Source of the DNA: Candidatus Rokuibacteriota bacterium
GTDB lineage: Bacteria; Methylomirabilota; Methylomirabilia; Rokubacteriales; CSP1-6
DNA length: 6,194 bases
Assembly (NCBI GenBank): GCA_016201575.1
Contig: JACQCN010000208.1
Coordinates: 1-6,194, forward strand
Reading direction: 5' to 3'
In this document: positions 1 through 6,113 of the stretch, one piece after another
Position numbering within the stretch: position 1 is the stretch's first letter
Layout: every line of letters starts with the position of its first letter
Position numbers and translations under genes: made by a program
The notes under the pieces: generated by a model
The model's database searches: none
Told to the model about the DNA's origin: nothing
What the model saw: only the letters and a program-made list of their open reading frames with translations

Positions 1-1
1 C

Positions 2-436
2 GGCGGCGGCTGGTGGTGGATGCTCGGGAGCGAGCGGGCGCGCCTGGAAGGCGACGTGGTCGTCGCCACCACGCAGCTCGAGACCCTCAAGGCGGCCATC
101 GCCGAGGGCAACAAGTTCAAGGCGGAGCGGGACGACCTCGAGAAGCGCGTCATGGCCATCGAAGATCTGACCCGGAACCAGCCCAGGTCCATCTACTTCC
201 TGGAGGCGGTGGCGGAGGCGGTGCCGCGGGACCTGTGGCTCACGAGTACGAGCGAGCGGGACAAGGTCCTCCGCTTCGCCGGCACCGCGTTCTCCAGCAC
301 CGCCGTCGCCGACTTCATGGCGAGCCTGCGGTCGTCGGGCCGGTTCCGGGACGTGGACCTCGTCGTGGCCCGCCAGGACGTCACCAAGGTCCCGCGTCTC
401 ATCACGTTCGAGATCACCTGCCGGTTCGAGATCTAG
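2..436 (+). CDS. pilN: PilN, type IV pilus inner-membrane alignment protein (5'-truncated by window edge)
   Basis: The reading frame is open from the first bases of the window to the TAG at 434-436, so the true start lies upstream; the in-frame ATG at 20 is probably internal. The visible 144 or so residues begin GGGWWWML, which looks like the end of a transmembrane helix with aromatic residues at the interface. A charged, heptad-like coiled-coil stretch follows (SERARLEG to about MAIEDL). Next comes a ferredoxin-like C-terminal domain with RSIYFLEAVAEAVPRDLWLT and a final beta-strand ITFEITCRFEI. That order (TM helix, coiled coil, small alpha/beta domain) is the periplasmic part of PilN, which binds PilM through its missing cytoplasmic N-terminus and pairs with PilO. 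The missing part should hold the INLLP-type PilM-binding motif. The immediately following pilO, pilP and pilQ make the assignment firm; the fragment alone would be only a PilN-like family call. Confidence 0.88.
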   Translation, partial: GGGWWWMLGSERARLEGDVVVATTQLETLKAAIAEGNKFKAERDDLEKRVMAIEDLTRNQPRSIYFLEAVAEAVPRDLWLTSTSERDKVLRFAGTAFSSTAVADFMASLRSSGRFRDVDLVVARQDVTKVPRLITFEITCRFEI

Positions 437-438
437 CC

Positions 439-1032
439 ATGGACCTCGCCGCGACCTTCGCCCCGATCACGAACCAGCCGAGGTCCACGAAGCTCGCCCT
501 CGGCGCCGTCCTGATCCTGGCCGTCCTCGGCGGCGGCTACTTCCTGCTGATCTCGCCGGCCCAGTCGGAGGTGGCGGCGCTCCGCGCCAAGAACGACTCG
601 CTGCAGGCCGAGGTCACCCAGAACCGCGCGGTGGCGGCGAACCTCTCGCGCTTCCGCCAGGAGGCGATCGTCCTCCGCCGCCGCCTCGACGCCGTCCGGG
701 AGCGGCTGCCGAACGAGAAGGAGATCCCGCCCCTCTACCGGACCGTGTCGAACCTCGCCTTCCAGTCCGGCCTCGCCTTCTCGATCTTCCAGCCGCGCGA
801 GCCGCAGCAGAAGGACTTCTACGCGGAAGTCCCGATCACCGTGAGCGCCGAGGTCGGTTATCACCAGCTCGGCAACTTCTTCGAGCGGCTGACCCGGCTC
901 CCCCGGATCGTGAACGTGGACGAGCTGAAGCTCACCGGGATCAACAAGCCGACCGGGAGCGTGCGCGCCGACATGACCCTCAAGACCTACATGTTCAAGA
1001 CCGAGCCGGGCGCCGGCGGAGGGAAGCGGTGA
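439..1032 (+). CDS. pilO: PilO, type IV pilus inner-membrane alignment protein
   Basis: A protein of 197 residues, a normal length for PilO. A short cytoplasmic N-terminus (residues 1-17) precedes one transmembrane helix (about 18-38, core ALGAVLILAVLGGGYFLLI). A periplasmic coiled coil follows (about 41-90, including SEVAALRAKNDSLQAEV and ALRRRL-like heptads). The ferredoxin-like domain (about 91-187) begins LPNEKEIPPLYRTVSNLA and carries the typical YHQLGNFFERLTRLPRIVNV helix-strand. PilO pairs with PilN and contacts PilP to form the ring that couples the inner-membrane motor to the PilQ secretin. The ATG lies 2 bp after the pilN stop. The frame is open further upstream (an ATG at 13), but that extension only overlaps pilN in another frame and reads as Arg/Gly-rich shadow sequence, so 439 is the credible start. 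There is no strong Shine-Dalgarno, only GAG at 428-430, which suggests translational coupling to pilN. Confidence 0.94.
   Translation: MDLAATFAPITNQPRSTKLALGAVLILAVLGGGYFLLISPAQSEVAALRAKNDSLQAEVTQNRAVAANLSRFRQEAIVLRRRLDAVRERLPNEKEIPPLYRTVSNLAFQSGLAFSIFQPREPQQKDFYAEVPITVSAEVGYHQLGNFFERLTRLPRIVNVDELKLTGINKPTGSVRADMTLKTYMFKTEPGAGGGKR
1018..1023 (+). promoter_or_regulatory. Ribosome binding site for pilP (GGAGGG)
   Basis: GGAGGG sits 5 bases upstream of the GTG at 1029 and lies inside the end of pilO. It decides the start of pilP, because the pilP frame has no ATG near its 5' end. The GTG overlaps the pilO TGA stop as GTGA, a standard coupled-translation junction. Confidence 0.7.
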
Positions 1033-1448
1033 TCCGGCGCGCGGCCGCCGGCACCGCGTTCGCGCTGACGCTCGCCGCCTGCGGTGGCGGCGCTCCCCTG
1101 CCACCGCCCGCCGCGCCCGTGCGGCCGGCTCCCGCGGCGGCCGTCGACCAGGGGCAGGAGGTCGCGGAGAAGCCGCTCCCCCCGATCACCTACGAGGCGA
1201 AGGGACTGCGCGATCCCTTCGAGCCGCTCGAGGTGACGGCGGGCGCCAAGGGGCTCACGGTGTCGTCGACGCGCCTGACCGGGATCGTCCGGAGCCGGCG
1301 CGGAGTCGGCTACATCCTGCGGCCCGGCGACACTCTCGGTGACGGGCGGCTGGTGGAGATCGACGCCGAGAGTGCGGTGTTCACCGTGGTCCCGCGGCCG
1401 GGCGCGCCGCCGAACCGCGTCACCTTGCGGCTCAGGACCGACTCATGA
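1029..1448 (+). CDS. pilP: PilP, type IV pilus assembly lipoprotein
   Basis: A protein of 139 residues starting at GTG. A short basic N-terminus (IRR) and a hydrophobic stretch end in a lipobox, LAAC, with Cys18 the predicted lipidated residue, so this should be a membrane-anchored periplasmic lipoprotein. Residues about 20-50 are a Pro/Ala-rich flexible linker. The conserved part starts with the PilP hallmark YEAKGLRDPFEPL (55-67). A small beta domain follows (about 78-136) with LTGIVRSRRGVGYILRPGDTLG and the closing strand NRVTLRLR. PilP binds the PilN/PilO heterodimer through its linker and the N0 region of PilQ through its beta domain, bridging the inner and outer membrane parts of the machine. 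It is somewhat shorter than the roughly 170-residue gammaproteobacterial PilP, mainly through a short linker. It overlaps pilO by 4 bp (GTGA) and its stop overlaps the first possible pilQ start (ATGA). Confidence 0.9.
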   Translation: MIRRAAAGTAFALTLAACGGGAPLPPPAAPVRPAPAAAVDQGQEVAEKPLPPITYEAKGLRDPFEPLEVTAGAKGLTVSSTRLTGIVRSRRGVGYILRPGDTLGDGRLVEIDAESAVFTVVPRPGAPPNRVTLRLRTDS

Positions 1449-3796
1449 ACCAAGGGGGGCAATCGATGACACGGACCGGGTGGATCCTGGGACTCCTTCT
1501 GACACTGGTGGTCCTTCCCTGGACCGCGCAGGGCCAGCCTGGGGACTCGTCCGTGAGGCTGAGCGACATCACGGTCGATCCGGCCAAGGTCACGACCGTG
1601 CAGATCAAGACGTCGGGCGCGGCGAAGTACCGGGCCGAGCTGATGGACAAGCCCCCGCGGCTCGTGATCGACCTGCAAGACACCAGCTACGTCGCCCCGA
1701 AGACGCCCCCCGCCGTGAGCGGCGACCCGATCAAGCAGATCCGGGTGAGCCAGTTCAAGAAGAACGTCGCCCGCGTGGTCATCGAGTTCACCCGCAAGGT
1801 CGAGTACAAGATCGTCGCCACCCCGACCGGCCTCAATGTCGTCGTGAACGCGCCGTCCGCCGTCGTCGCCGCGCCCGCCGCGAAGCCGCCAGCCGCGAAG
1901 CCCGAGGCCGGCAAGGCCGAGACCTCCAAGCCCGCCGGAAAGGTCGCCATGGCGCCCGGCGCGGCCGCGCCGGCCAAGCCCGGCGTGGCGAAGGCGGAGA
2001 AGGTCGCGCCCGCGGACGCCGAAAAGGCGGCCACGGCCAAGAAGCCGGCGGAGCCGAAGATCGACGTGGCGAAGGTGGAGTCGGCCGAGGTCGCGGCGGC
2101 CCAGCCACCGGCGCCGGCCCCGCTCGCGCCCGCCACCGACGTGACGCGGCTCATCTCCTTCGACTTCAAGGACGCCGACGTCGTCAACCTCCTCCGGATC
2201 CTCGCCACGGAGAGCGGCAAGAACATCGTCATCGGTGACGACGTGAAGGGCAAGATGTCCATCACCCTCAACAACGTGCCCTGGCAGGTGGCGCTCGACA
2301 CGATCCTCGAGGCGCGGGGCCTGCAGAAGATCGAGCGGGACAACCTGATCCGCATCGTGTCCAACGAGCAGCTCACCCGGGAGCGGGAGGCGACCGCCCG
2401 CGTCGAGGAGGCCAAGCTCAAGGCGGAAGCCGACGTGCGGCAGAAGCTCGCCGACGCGAAGAAGGCCGAGCAGGCGGTGGCGGCGGCGGAGCAGGCGCTG
2501 CGGGAAGCCCAGGCGCGCGGGCCGCTCCGCGAGGAGACGATCCGCCTCTCCTACGCGGATCCCGACGAGGTCGCGAAGACCCTGCAGGGCATCCTGGGGA
2601 TTCCGCCGCAAGGGATCCAGGCGTCTCCGCTCACGCCGACCTCTGGGCCCCCGCCGATCGCCGAGCCGCCGTTCTCCCAGCTCTACGGGACCGGCCCGTC
2701 GCAGCAGCCGCGGCCCCCGGGGACGCCCTCGGCCGAGGTGCTCTCGCGCGGCATCACCATCCAGGCCAACAAGCCGACGAACTCGATCTTCATCCGCCAC
2801 TACGAGCGCGACCTCGAGCGCATCAAGAAGCTGATCCACGAGACGCTCGACATCCCGCTGCCCCAGGTGAAGATCGAGGCGCGGCTGGAGTCCCTCGACC
2901 GCTTCGCCCTCGAGAACCTGGGCGTCCAGTGGGGCGGCGGGTGGGCGGGCGGGGCCGGCACCACGCAGTACGTGGGGCAGGGCCTGACGACGAGCACGGT
3001 GGCCTCCGGGGGCGGCTCCGTCATCGCGCCGAGCGGCGGGATCGCCGTCGCCGGCAACCCGAACCCGGAGGGCAACCCGAACTTCAACCTGAGCCGAACG
3101 GTCGCGCCTATCATCTCCCAGGTCCTGCCCATCTCCGCGGTGACGGGCCTGCCCACGGGCGGCAGCCTCATCAACCTCCCGGTCACGGCGCTCCCCACGA
3201 CGGGCGGCATCAATCCCTCGCCCACGGCCGGCTTCAGTTTTGGTATCATTGGCACTCGGTTCAACATCAACCTGGCCCTGCAGGCGCTGGCGGAGCAGCA
3301 GAAGACCCGCACCATCGCCCGGCCGGAGGTCGTGACGGTCGAGAACAACAAGGCGACGATCGCGCTCGGTCGCGAGATCCCGTACGCGACCGTCAGCTCG
3401 GCGGGCACGCAGGTGCAGTTCCGCGACGCGGTGCTCCAGCTCCAGGTGACGCCGGTGGTGATCATCGAGGGGCCGGTCACCAAGGTGAAGCTGACCATCC
3501 TCGTGGAGAACAACGAGCAGGGCACGGACACCGCGGCGGGGCCGACGATCATCAAGCGGCGCGCCGAGACGCAGGTGCTGGTGAAGGAAGGGGAGCATCT
3601 CGTGATCGGAGGCGTGGGGACGGCGACGGAATCGAAGTCCGTGCGGAAGGTGCCGCTCTTCGGCGACATCCCGCTGCTCGGCTGGCTCTTCAAGCAGCGC
3701 GGCGACCGCGAAACCAGCAGCGAACTCGTCGTGTTCATCACCCCGAGCGTCCTGAAGCAGGGACTGCCGACGGTCCAGCCGACCCCGGCCAGGTAG
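1445..3796 (+). CDS. pilQ: PilQ, type IV pilus outer-membrane secretin
   Basis: A protein of 783 residues from the first ATG. The layout is: a Sec signal peptide (core TGWILGLLLTLVVLPWTAQG, likely cleavage after AQG at residue 30); one AMIN domain (about 37-136), which in this family binds peptidoglycan; an Ala/Lys/Pro-rich linker (138-231); an N0/STN domain (about 235-310, FDFKDADVVNLLRILATESG); a charged helical segment (311-358); an N1 domain (about 361-470) with a proline-rich insertion (386-432); and the secretin pore domain (about 474-770). The pore domain shows VKIEARLESLDRFALENLGV, NLALQALAEQQKTRTIARP and the secretin signature VPLFGDIPLLGWLFK (736-750), ending ELVVFITPSVL. It forms the multimeric channel through which the pilus leaves the cell. 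Gammaproteobacterial PilQ often has two AMIN domains; only one is seen here. A second start at 1466 (residue 8) is possible: it has AAGGGGGG 6 bases upstream, whereas the start at 1445 has AGGA 7 bases upstream and couples to pilP by ATGA. Both keep the signal peptide. Confidence 0.97.
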   Translation: MNQGGQSMTRTGWILGLLLTLVVLPWTAQGQPGDSSVRLSDITVDPAKVTTVQIKTSGAAKYRAELMDKPPRLVIDLQDTSYVAPKTPPAVSGDPIKQIRVSQFKKNVARVVIEFTRKVEYKIVATPTGLNVVVNAPSAVVAAPAAKPPAAKPEAGKAETSKPAGKVAMAPGAAAPAKPGVAKAEKVAPADAEKAATAKKPAEPKIDVAKVESAEVAAAQPPAPAPLAPATDVTRLISFDFKDADVVNLLRILATESGKNIVIGDDVKGKMSITLNNVPWQVALDTILEARGLQKIERDNLIRIVSNEQLTREREATARVEEAKLKAEADVRQKLADAKKAEQAVAAAEQALREAQARGPLREETIRLSYADPDEVAKTLQGILGIPPQGIQASPLTPTSGPPPIAEPPFSQLYGTGPSQQPRPPGTPSAEVLSRGITIQANKPTNSIFIRHYERDLERIKKLIHETLDIPLPQVKIEARLESLDRFALENLGVQWGGGWAGGAGTTQYVGQGLTTSTVASGGGSVIAPSGGIAVAGNPNPEGNPNFNLSRTVAPIISQVLPISAVTGLPTGGSLINLPVTALPTTGGINPSPTAGFSFGIIGTRFNINLALQALAEQQKTRTIARPEVVTVENNKATIALGREIPYATVSSAGTQVQFRDAVLQLQVTPVVIIEGPVTKVKLTILVENNEQGTDTAAGPTIIKRRAETQVLVKEGEHLVIGGVGTATESKSVRKVPLFGDIPLLGWLFKQRGDRETSSELVVFITPSVLKQGLPTVQPTPAR
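1452..1459 (+). promoter_or_regulatory. Possible ribosome binding site for an alternative pilQ start at 1466
   Basis: The purine run AAGGGGGG ends 6 bases before the ATG at 1466, good Shine-Dalgarno spacing. If used, PilQ starts MTRTGWILG, a more compact signal peptide than the form starting at 1445. The competing start at 1445 has AGGA at 1434-1437, so the sequence does not settle which is used. Confidence 0.45.
1856..2137 (+). other. Ala/Lys/Pro-rich low-complexity linker in PilQ
   Basis: This stretch encodes PilQ residues 138-231, between the AMIN domain and N0. It is almost entirely Ala, Lys, Pro, Glu and Val with irregular AKP/AAKP-like units (for example AAKPPAAKPEAGK and KPAEPK). It should be disordered and extended, and is strongly basic in its first part. 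The likely role, by analogy with TonB-like and other PilQ linkers, is to let the peptidoglycan-bound AMIN domain reach away from the secretin ring. It contains no exact tandem repeat. Confidence 0.75.
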
Positions 3797-3800
3797 GGGG
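3791..3800 (+). promoter_or_regulatory. Purine-rich translation start region of aroC, containing the pilQ stop
   Basis: AGGTAGGGGG contains the TAG stop of pilQ (3794-3796) and ends 2 bases before the aroC ATG at 3803. The AGG at 3791-3793 has a 9-base spacing, while the G-run is unusually close to the ATG. The arrangement suggests that ribosomes finishing pilQ reinitiate on aroC; no promoter or terminator separates the two genes. Confidence 0.5.
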
Positions 3801-3802
3801 TC

Positions 3803-4978
3803 ATGCCGGAAGTCTTCCGCTTCCTCACCGCGGGCGAGTCCCACGGTGAGTGCCTCACCACCGTCATCGACGGCGTTCCCGCCGGCCTCGCGCTCACCGA
3901 CGCGCACATCAACGAGGACCTCGCCCGCCGCCAGCGGGGCTACGGCCGCGGCGGCCGCATGAAGATCGAGCGCGACCAGGTCCACATCAGCGCCGGCGTC
4001 CGCTGGGGCCTGACCCTCGGCAGCCCGATCACGCTGACCATCGCCAACCGCGACTGGGAGAACTGGAAGGGGACGATGTCGCCGGGCCCGCCCGAGCCGG
4101 GCGCGGCCACGAAGGAGGTCACCCGGCCCCGGCCCGGGCACGCCGACCTGGCGGGCGCGATGAAGTACGGCCACCACGACATCCGCAACGTCCTGGAGCG
4201 GTCGAGCGCCCGGGAGACGACCGCGCGCGTGGCGGCGGCCGCGGTGGCCAAGCGGCTGCTCGCCGAGTTCGGGATCACCATCCTGAGCCATGTCGTGGGG
4301 ATCGGCGCCGTCCGCGTCTCCCCCGACCTCGACCTGACCTGGGACGATATCCGGCAGCGCGCGGAGGCCTCCGAGGTCCGCTGCGCCGACTCCGCGGTGG
4401 AGACCGAGATGATCGCCGCGATCGACGACGCGAAGGCGAAGGGCGACACGCTCGGCGGCGTCTTCGAGGTGGTGGCGCTCGGCTGCCCGGTCGGCCTGGG
4501 CTCCTACGTGCAGTGGGACCGGCGGCTCGACGGTCGCATCGCCCAGGCCCTCTGCTCGATCCAGGCCATCAAGGGTGTGGAGTTCGGCCTGGGCTTCGAG
4601 ACGGCGCGACGCTCCGGGTCGCAGGTGCACGACGAGATCCTCTTCGACCCCGCGGGCGGGTTCCGCCGCACGACCAACAACGCGGGCGGGCTCGAGGGCG
4701 GCGTGACCAACGGGCAGCCCGTGATCGTCCGCGCGGCGATGAAGCCGCTGTCGACGCTGCGCACGCCGCTCCGGTCCGTGGACCTCAGGACCAGGGAAGC
4801 CGTGGAGGCGGTCGTCGAGCGCAGCGACGTGAGCGCGGTGCCGGCGGCGGGGATCGTGGGCGAGGCGATGATGGCCCTGGCCCTGGTGACGCCCTTCCTC
4901 GAGAAGTTCGGCGGTGATAGCATCGACGAGATCCGCCGGAACTTCCAGGCCTACCAGGACGCGCTGAAGTCCTGGTAG
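3803..4978 (+). CDS. aroC: Chorismate synthase
   Basis: A full-length protein of 391 residues, in the range of the long bacterial form. It performs the last step of the shikimate pathway in the cytoplasm: trans-elimination of phosphate from 5-enolpyruvylshikimate-3-phosphate to give chorismate, with reduced FMN as cofactor. Diagnostic motifs are FLTAGESHG near the N-terminus (catalytic-type His14), [15 protein letters not shown] (43-57), [19 protein letters not shown] (108-126, His113), [18 protein letters not shown] (130-147), [17 protein letters not shown] (291-307) and the third family signature [17 protein letters not shown] (340-356). No key residue looks lost. The style ([12 protein letters not shown]) resembles the actinobacterial/Firmicutes/Aquifex type rather than the E. 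coli type. It starts 6 bp after pilQ and should be co-transcribed with it. The ATG at 3803 places GESHG at residues 11-15, as usual. Confidence 0.98.
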   Translation: MPEVFRFLTAGESHGECLTTVIDGVPAGLALTDAHINEDLARRQRGYGRGGRMKIERDQVHISAGVRWGLTLGSPITLTIANRDWENWKGTMSPGPPEPGAATKEVTRPRPGHADLAGAMKYGHHDIRNVLERSSARETTARVAAAAVAKRLLAEFGITILSHVVGIGAVRVSPDLDLTWDDIRQRAEASEVRCADSAVETEMIAAIDDAKAKGDTLGGVFEVVALGCPVGLGSYVQWDRRLDGRIAQALCSIQAIKGVEFGLGFETARRSGSQVHDEILFDPAGGFRRTTNNAGGLEGGVTNGQPVIVRAAMKPLSTLRTPLRSVDLRTREAVEAVVERSDVSAVPAAGIVGEAMMALALVTPFLEKFGGDSIDEIRRNFQAYQDALKSW

Positions 4979-5009
4979 CCCGGGCGCCCACCGGCGCGAT
5001 CGGCAAATC
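4979..5009 (+). other. aroC-aroB intergenic gap with small GC hairpin
   Basis: This 31-bp gap contains a perfect 5-bp inverted repeat, GCGCC (4984-4988) and GGCGC (4993-4997), with a 4-base loop. It has no following T-run, so it is not a convincing terminator. No clear Shine-Dalgarno precedes the aroB ATG. I see no promoter, so aroB most likely continues the same transcript. Confidence 0.35.
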
Positions 5010-6113
5010 ATGACGCACGAGATCACCGTCCACCTCGGTCCCCGCTCCTACCCGATCGTGGTCGGCGTGGGCGTGCTGGCCTCGGTCGGCGCCCGGCTCC
5101 GCGCCCTCGACGTCGGCTCTCGCGTCGCGCTCGTGGCCGATCCGGCCGTCCGCCGCCTGCACGGCGCCCGCGTGGCCGACAGCCTGCGCGCGGCCGGGTT
5201 CACGCTCAGCGAGATCAGCGTGCCCGAGGGCGAGTCGGCGAAGGCCCTCGCCGTCGCCGAGCGGTGCTGGGACGCGCTCCTCGGGGCGGGCATCGACCGC
5301 ACGTCCACGGTCCTCGCGCTCGGCGGCGGGGCCGTCGGCGACCTGGCCGGCTTCGTGGCCGCGACCTACATGCGCGGCATCAACTTCGTCCAGCTCCCGA
5401 CCACCATGCTCGCCCAGGTCGACGCCTCCATCGGCGGCAAGACCGGGATCGACCACCCCCGGGCCAAGAACCTGATCGGCGCCTTCCACCAGCCGCGCCT
5501 CGTCCTGGTGGACCCCGGCGTGGTGGCGACGCTCAGCGATCGCGAGTTCCGCTCCGGGCTCGCCGAGGTGGTGAAGCACGGCATCGTCGCCGACGAGGCC
5601 TACTTCGCGGACATCGAGCGGCACGTGGGCGAGGTGCTCGCGCGGGACGTGCCGACCCTGGAGCGCCTCATCGCCGGGTCCTGCCGCATCAAGGCCTCGG
5701 TGGTCGAGCGGGACGAGCAGGAAGCCGAGCTGCGCGCCGTCCTCAACTACGGCCACACGATCGGCCACGCCCTCGAGGCCGTCACCGGGTACGCCCGCTG
5801 GGCGCATGGCGAGGCCGTCTCCGTCGGGATGGTGGCGGCCGCGCGCCTGGCCCACCGCCTCGGCGTGGCCGGCGCGGAGACGGTCAAGCGACAGGAGCAC
5901 CTGCTGGAGGCCCTCGGGCTCCCGGTCCGCCTCCCCCCGCTCGACCACGCCGCCATCCTGGCGGCCATCGGCCGCGACAAGAAGTCGCGGGACGGTAAGG
6001 TGCCCTTCGTGCTCGCGCCGCGGCTGGGCCAGTTCCGCCTCGTCTTCGACGTGCCGGCCGACGCCGTCCTCGGGGTCCTGGCCGAGCTGACCACTGGCGG
6101 GAACGCCGCGTGA
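5010..6113 (+). CDS. aroB: 3-dehydroquinate synthase
   Basis: A protein of 367 residues, the normal length of bacterial AroB. It converts the heptulosonate phosphate DAHP to 3-dehydroquinate, the second step of the shikimate pathway, using NAD+ and a divalent metal such as Zn2+ or Co2+ in the cytoplasm. The N-terminal NAD-binding half has VPEGESAK (71-78; PDGE-type motif) and LGGGAVGDLAGFVAATYMRG (104-123). It is followed by QLPTTMLAQVDASIGGKTGI (128-147; substrate-contact Asp138 and Lys144) and AKNLIGAFHQP (152-162; Lys153, Asn154). The metal ligands expected from the family are all present: Glu186 in GLAEVVKHG, His249 in NYGHTIGHALE and His266 in AHGEAVSVGM. The C-terminal DKK (323-325) is the usual phosphate-contact lysine region. 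The enzyme therefore looks intact. Lack of a clear ribosome binding site is the only oddity. Confidence 0.98.
   Translation: MTHEITVHLGPRSYPIVVGVGVLASVGARLRALDVGSRVALVADPAVRRLHGARVADSLRAAGFTLSEISVPEGESAKALAVAERCWDALLGAGIDRTSTVLALGGGAVGDLAGFVAATYMRGINFVQLPTTMLAQVDASIGGKTGIDHPRAKNLIGAFHQPRLVLVDPGVVATLSDREFRSGLAEVVKHGIVADEAYFADIERHVGEVLARDVPTLERLIAGSCRIKASVVERDEQEAELRAVLNYGHTIGHALEAVTGYARWAHGEAVSVGMVAAARLAHRLGVAGAETVKRQEHLLEALGLPVRLPPLDHAAILAAIGRDKKSRDGKVPFVLAPRLGQFRLVFDVPADAVLGVLAELTTGGNAA

Noticed and set aside
13..438. An N-terminal extension of the pilO frame from the ATG at 13
   Set aside because: This part overlaps pilN in another frame and is low-complexity Arg/Gly/His sequence. PilO family length and the transmembrane position fit the ATG at 439.
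433..1104. A 223-codon minus-strand open frame opposite pilO
   Set aside because: The composition is the same Arg/Gly/His-rich shadow type, it has no ribosome binding site, and it fully overlaps conserved pilO.
1310..5026. A 1238-codon open frame on the minus strand across pilQ and aroC
   Set aside because: It is antisense to two clearly conserved genes. Its translation is Arg/Leu/Gly/His/Asp-rich with no domain. At high GC3, the complementary frame loses its stop codons, which explains the length.
4785..5948. A 387-codon minus-strand open frame opposite aroB
   Set aside because: It is a shadow of aroB, whose catalytic motifs are all intact on the plus strand.
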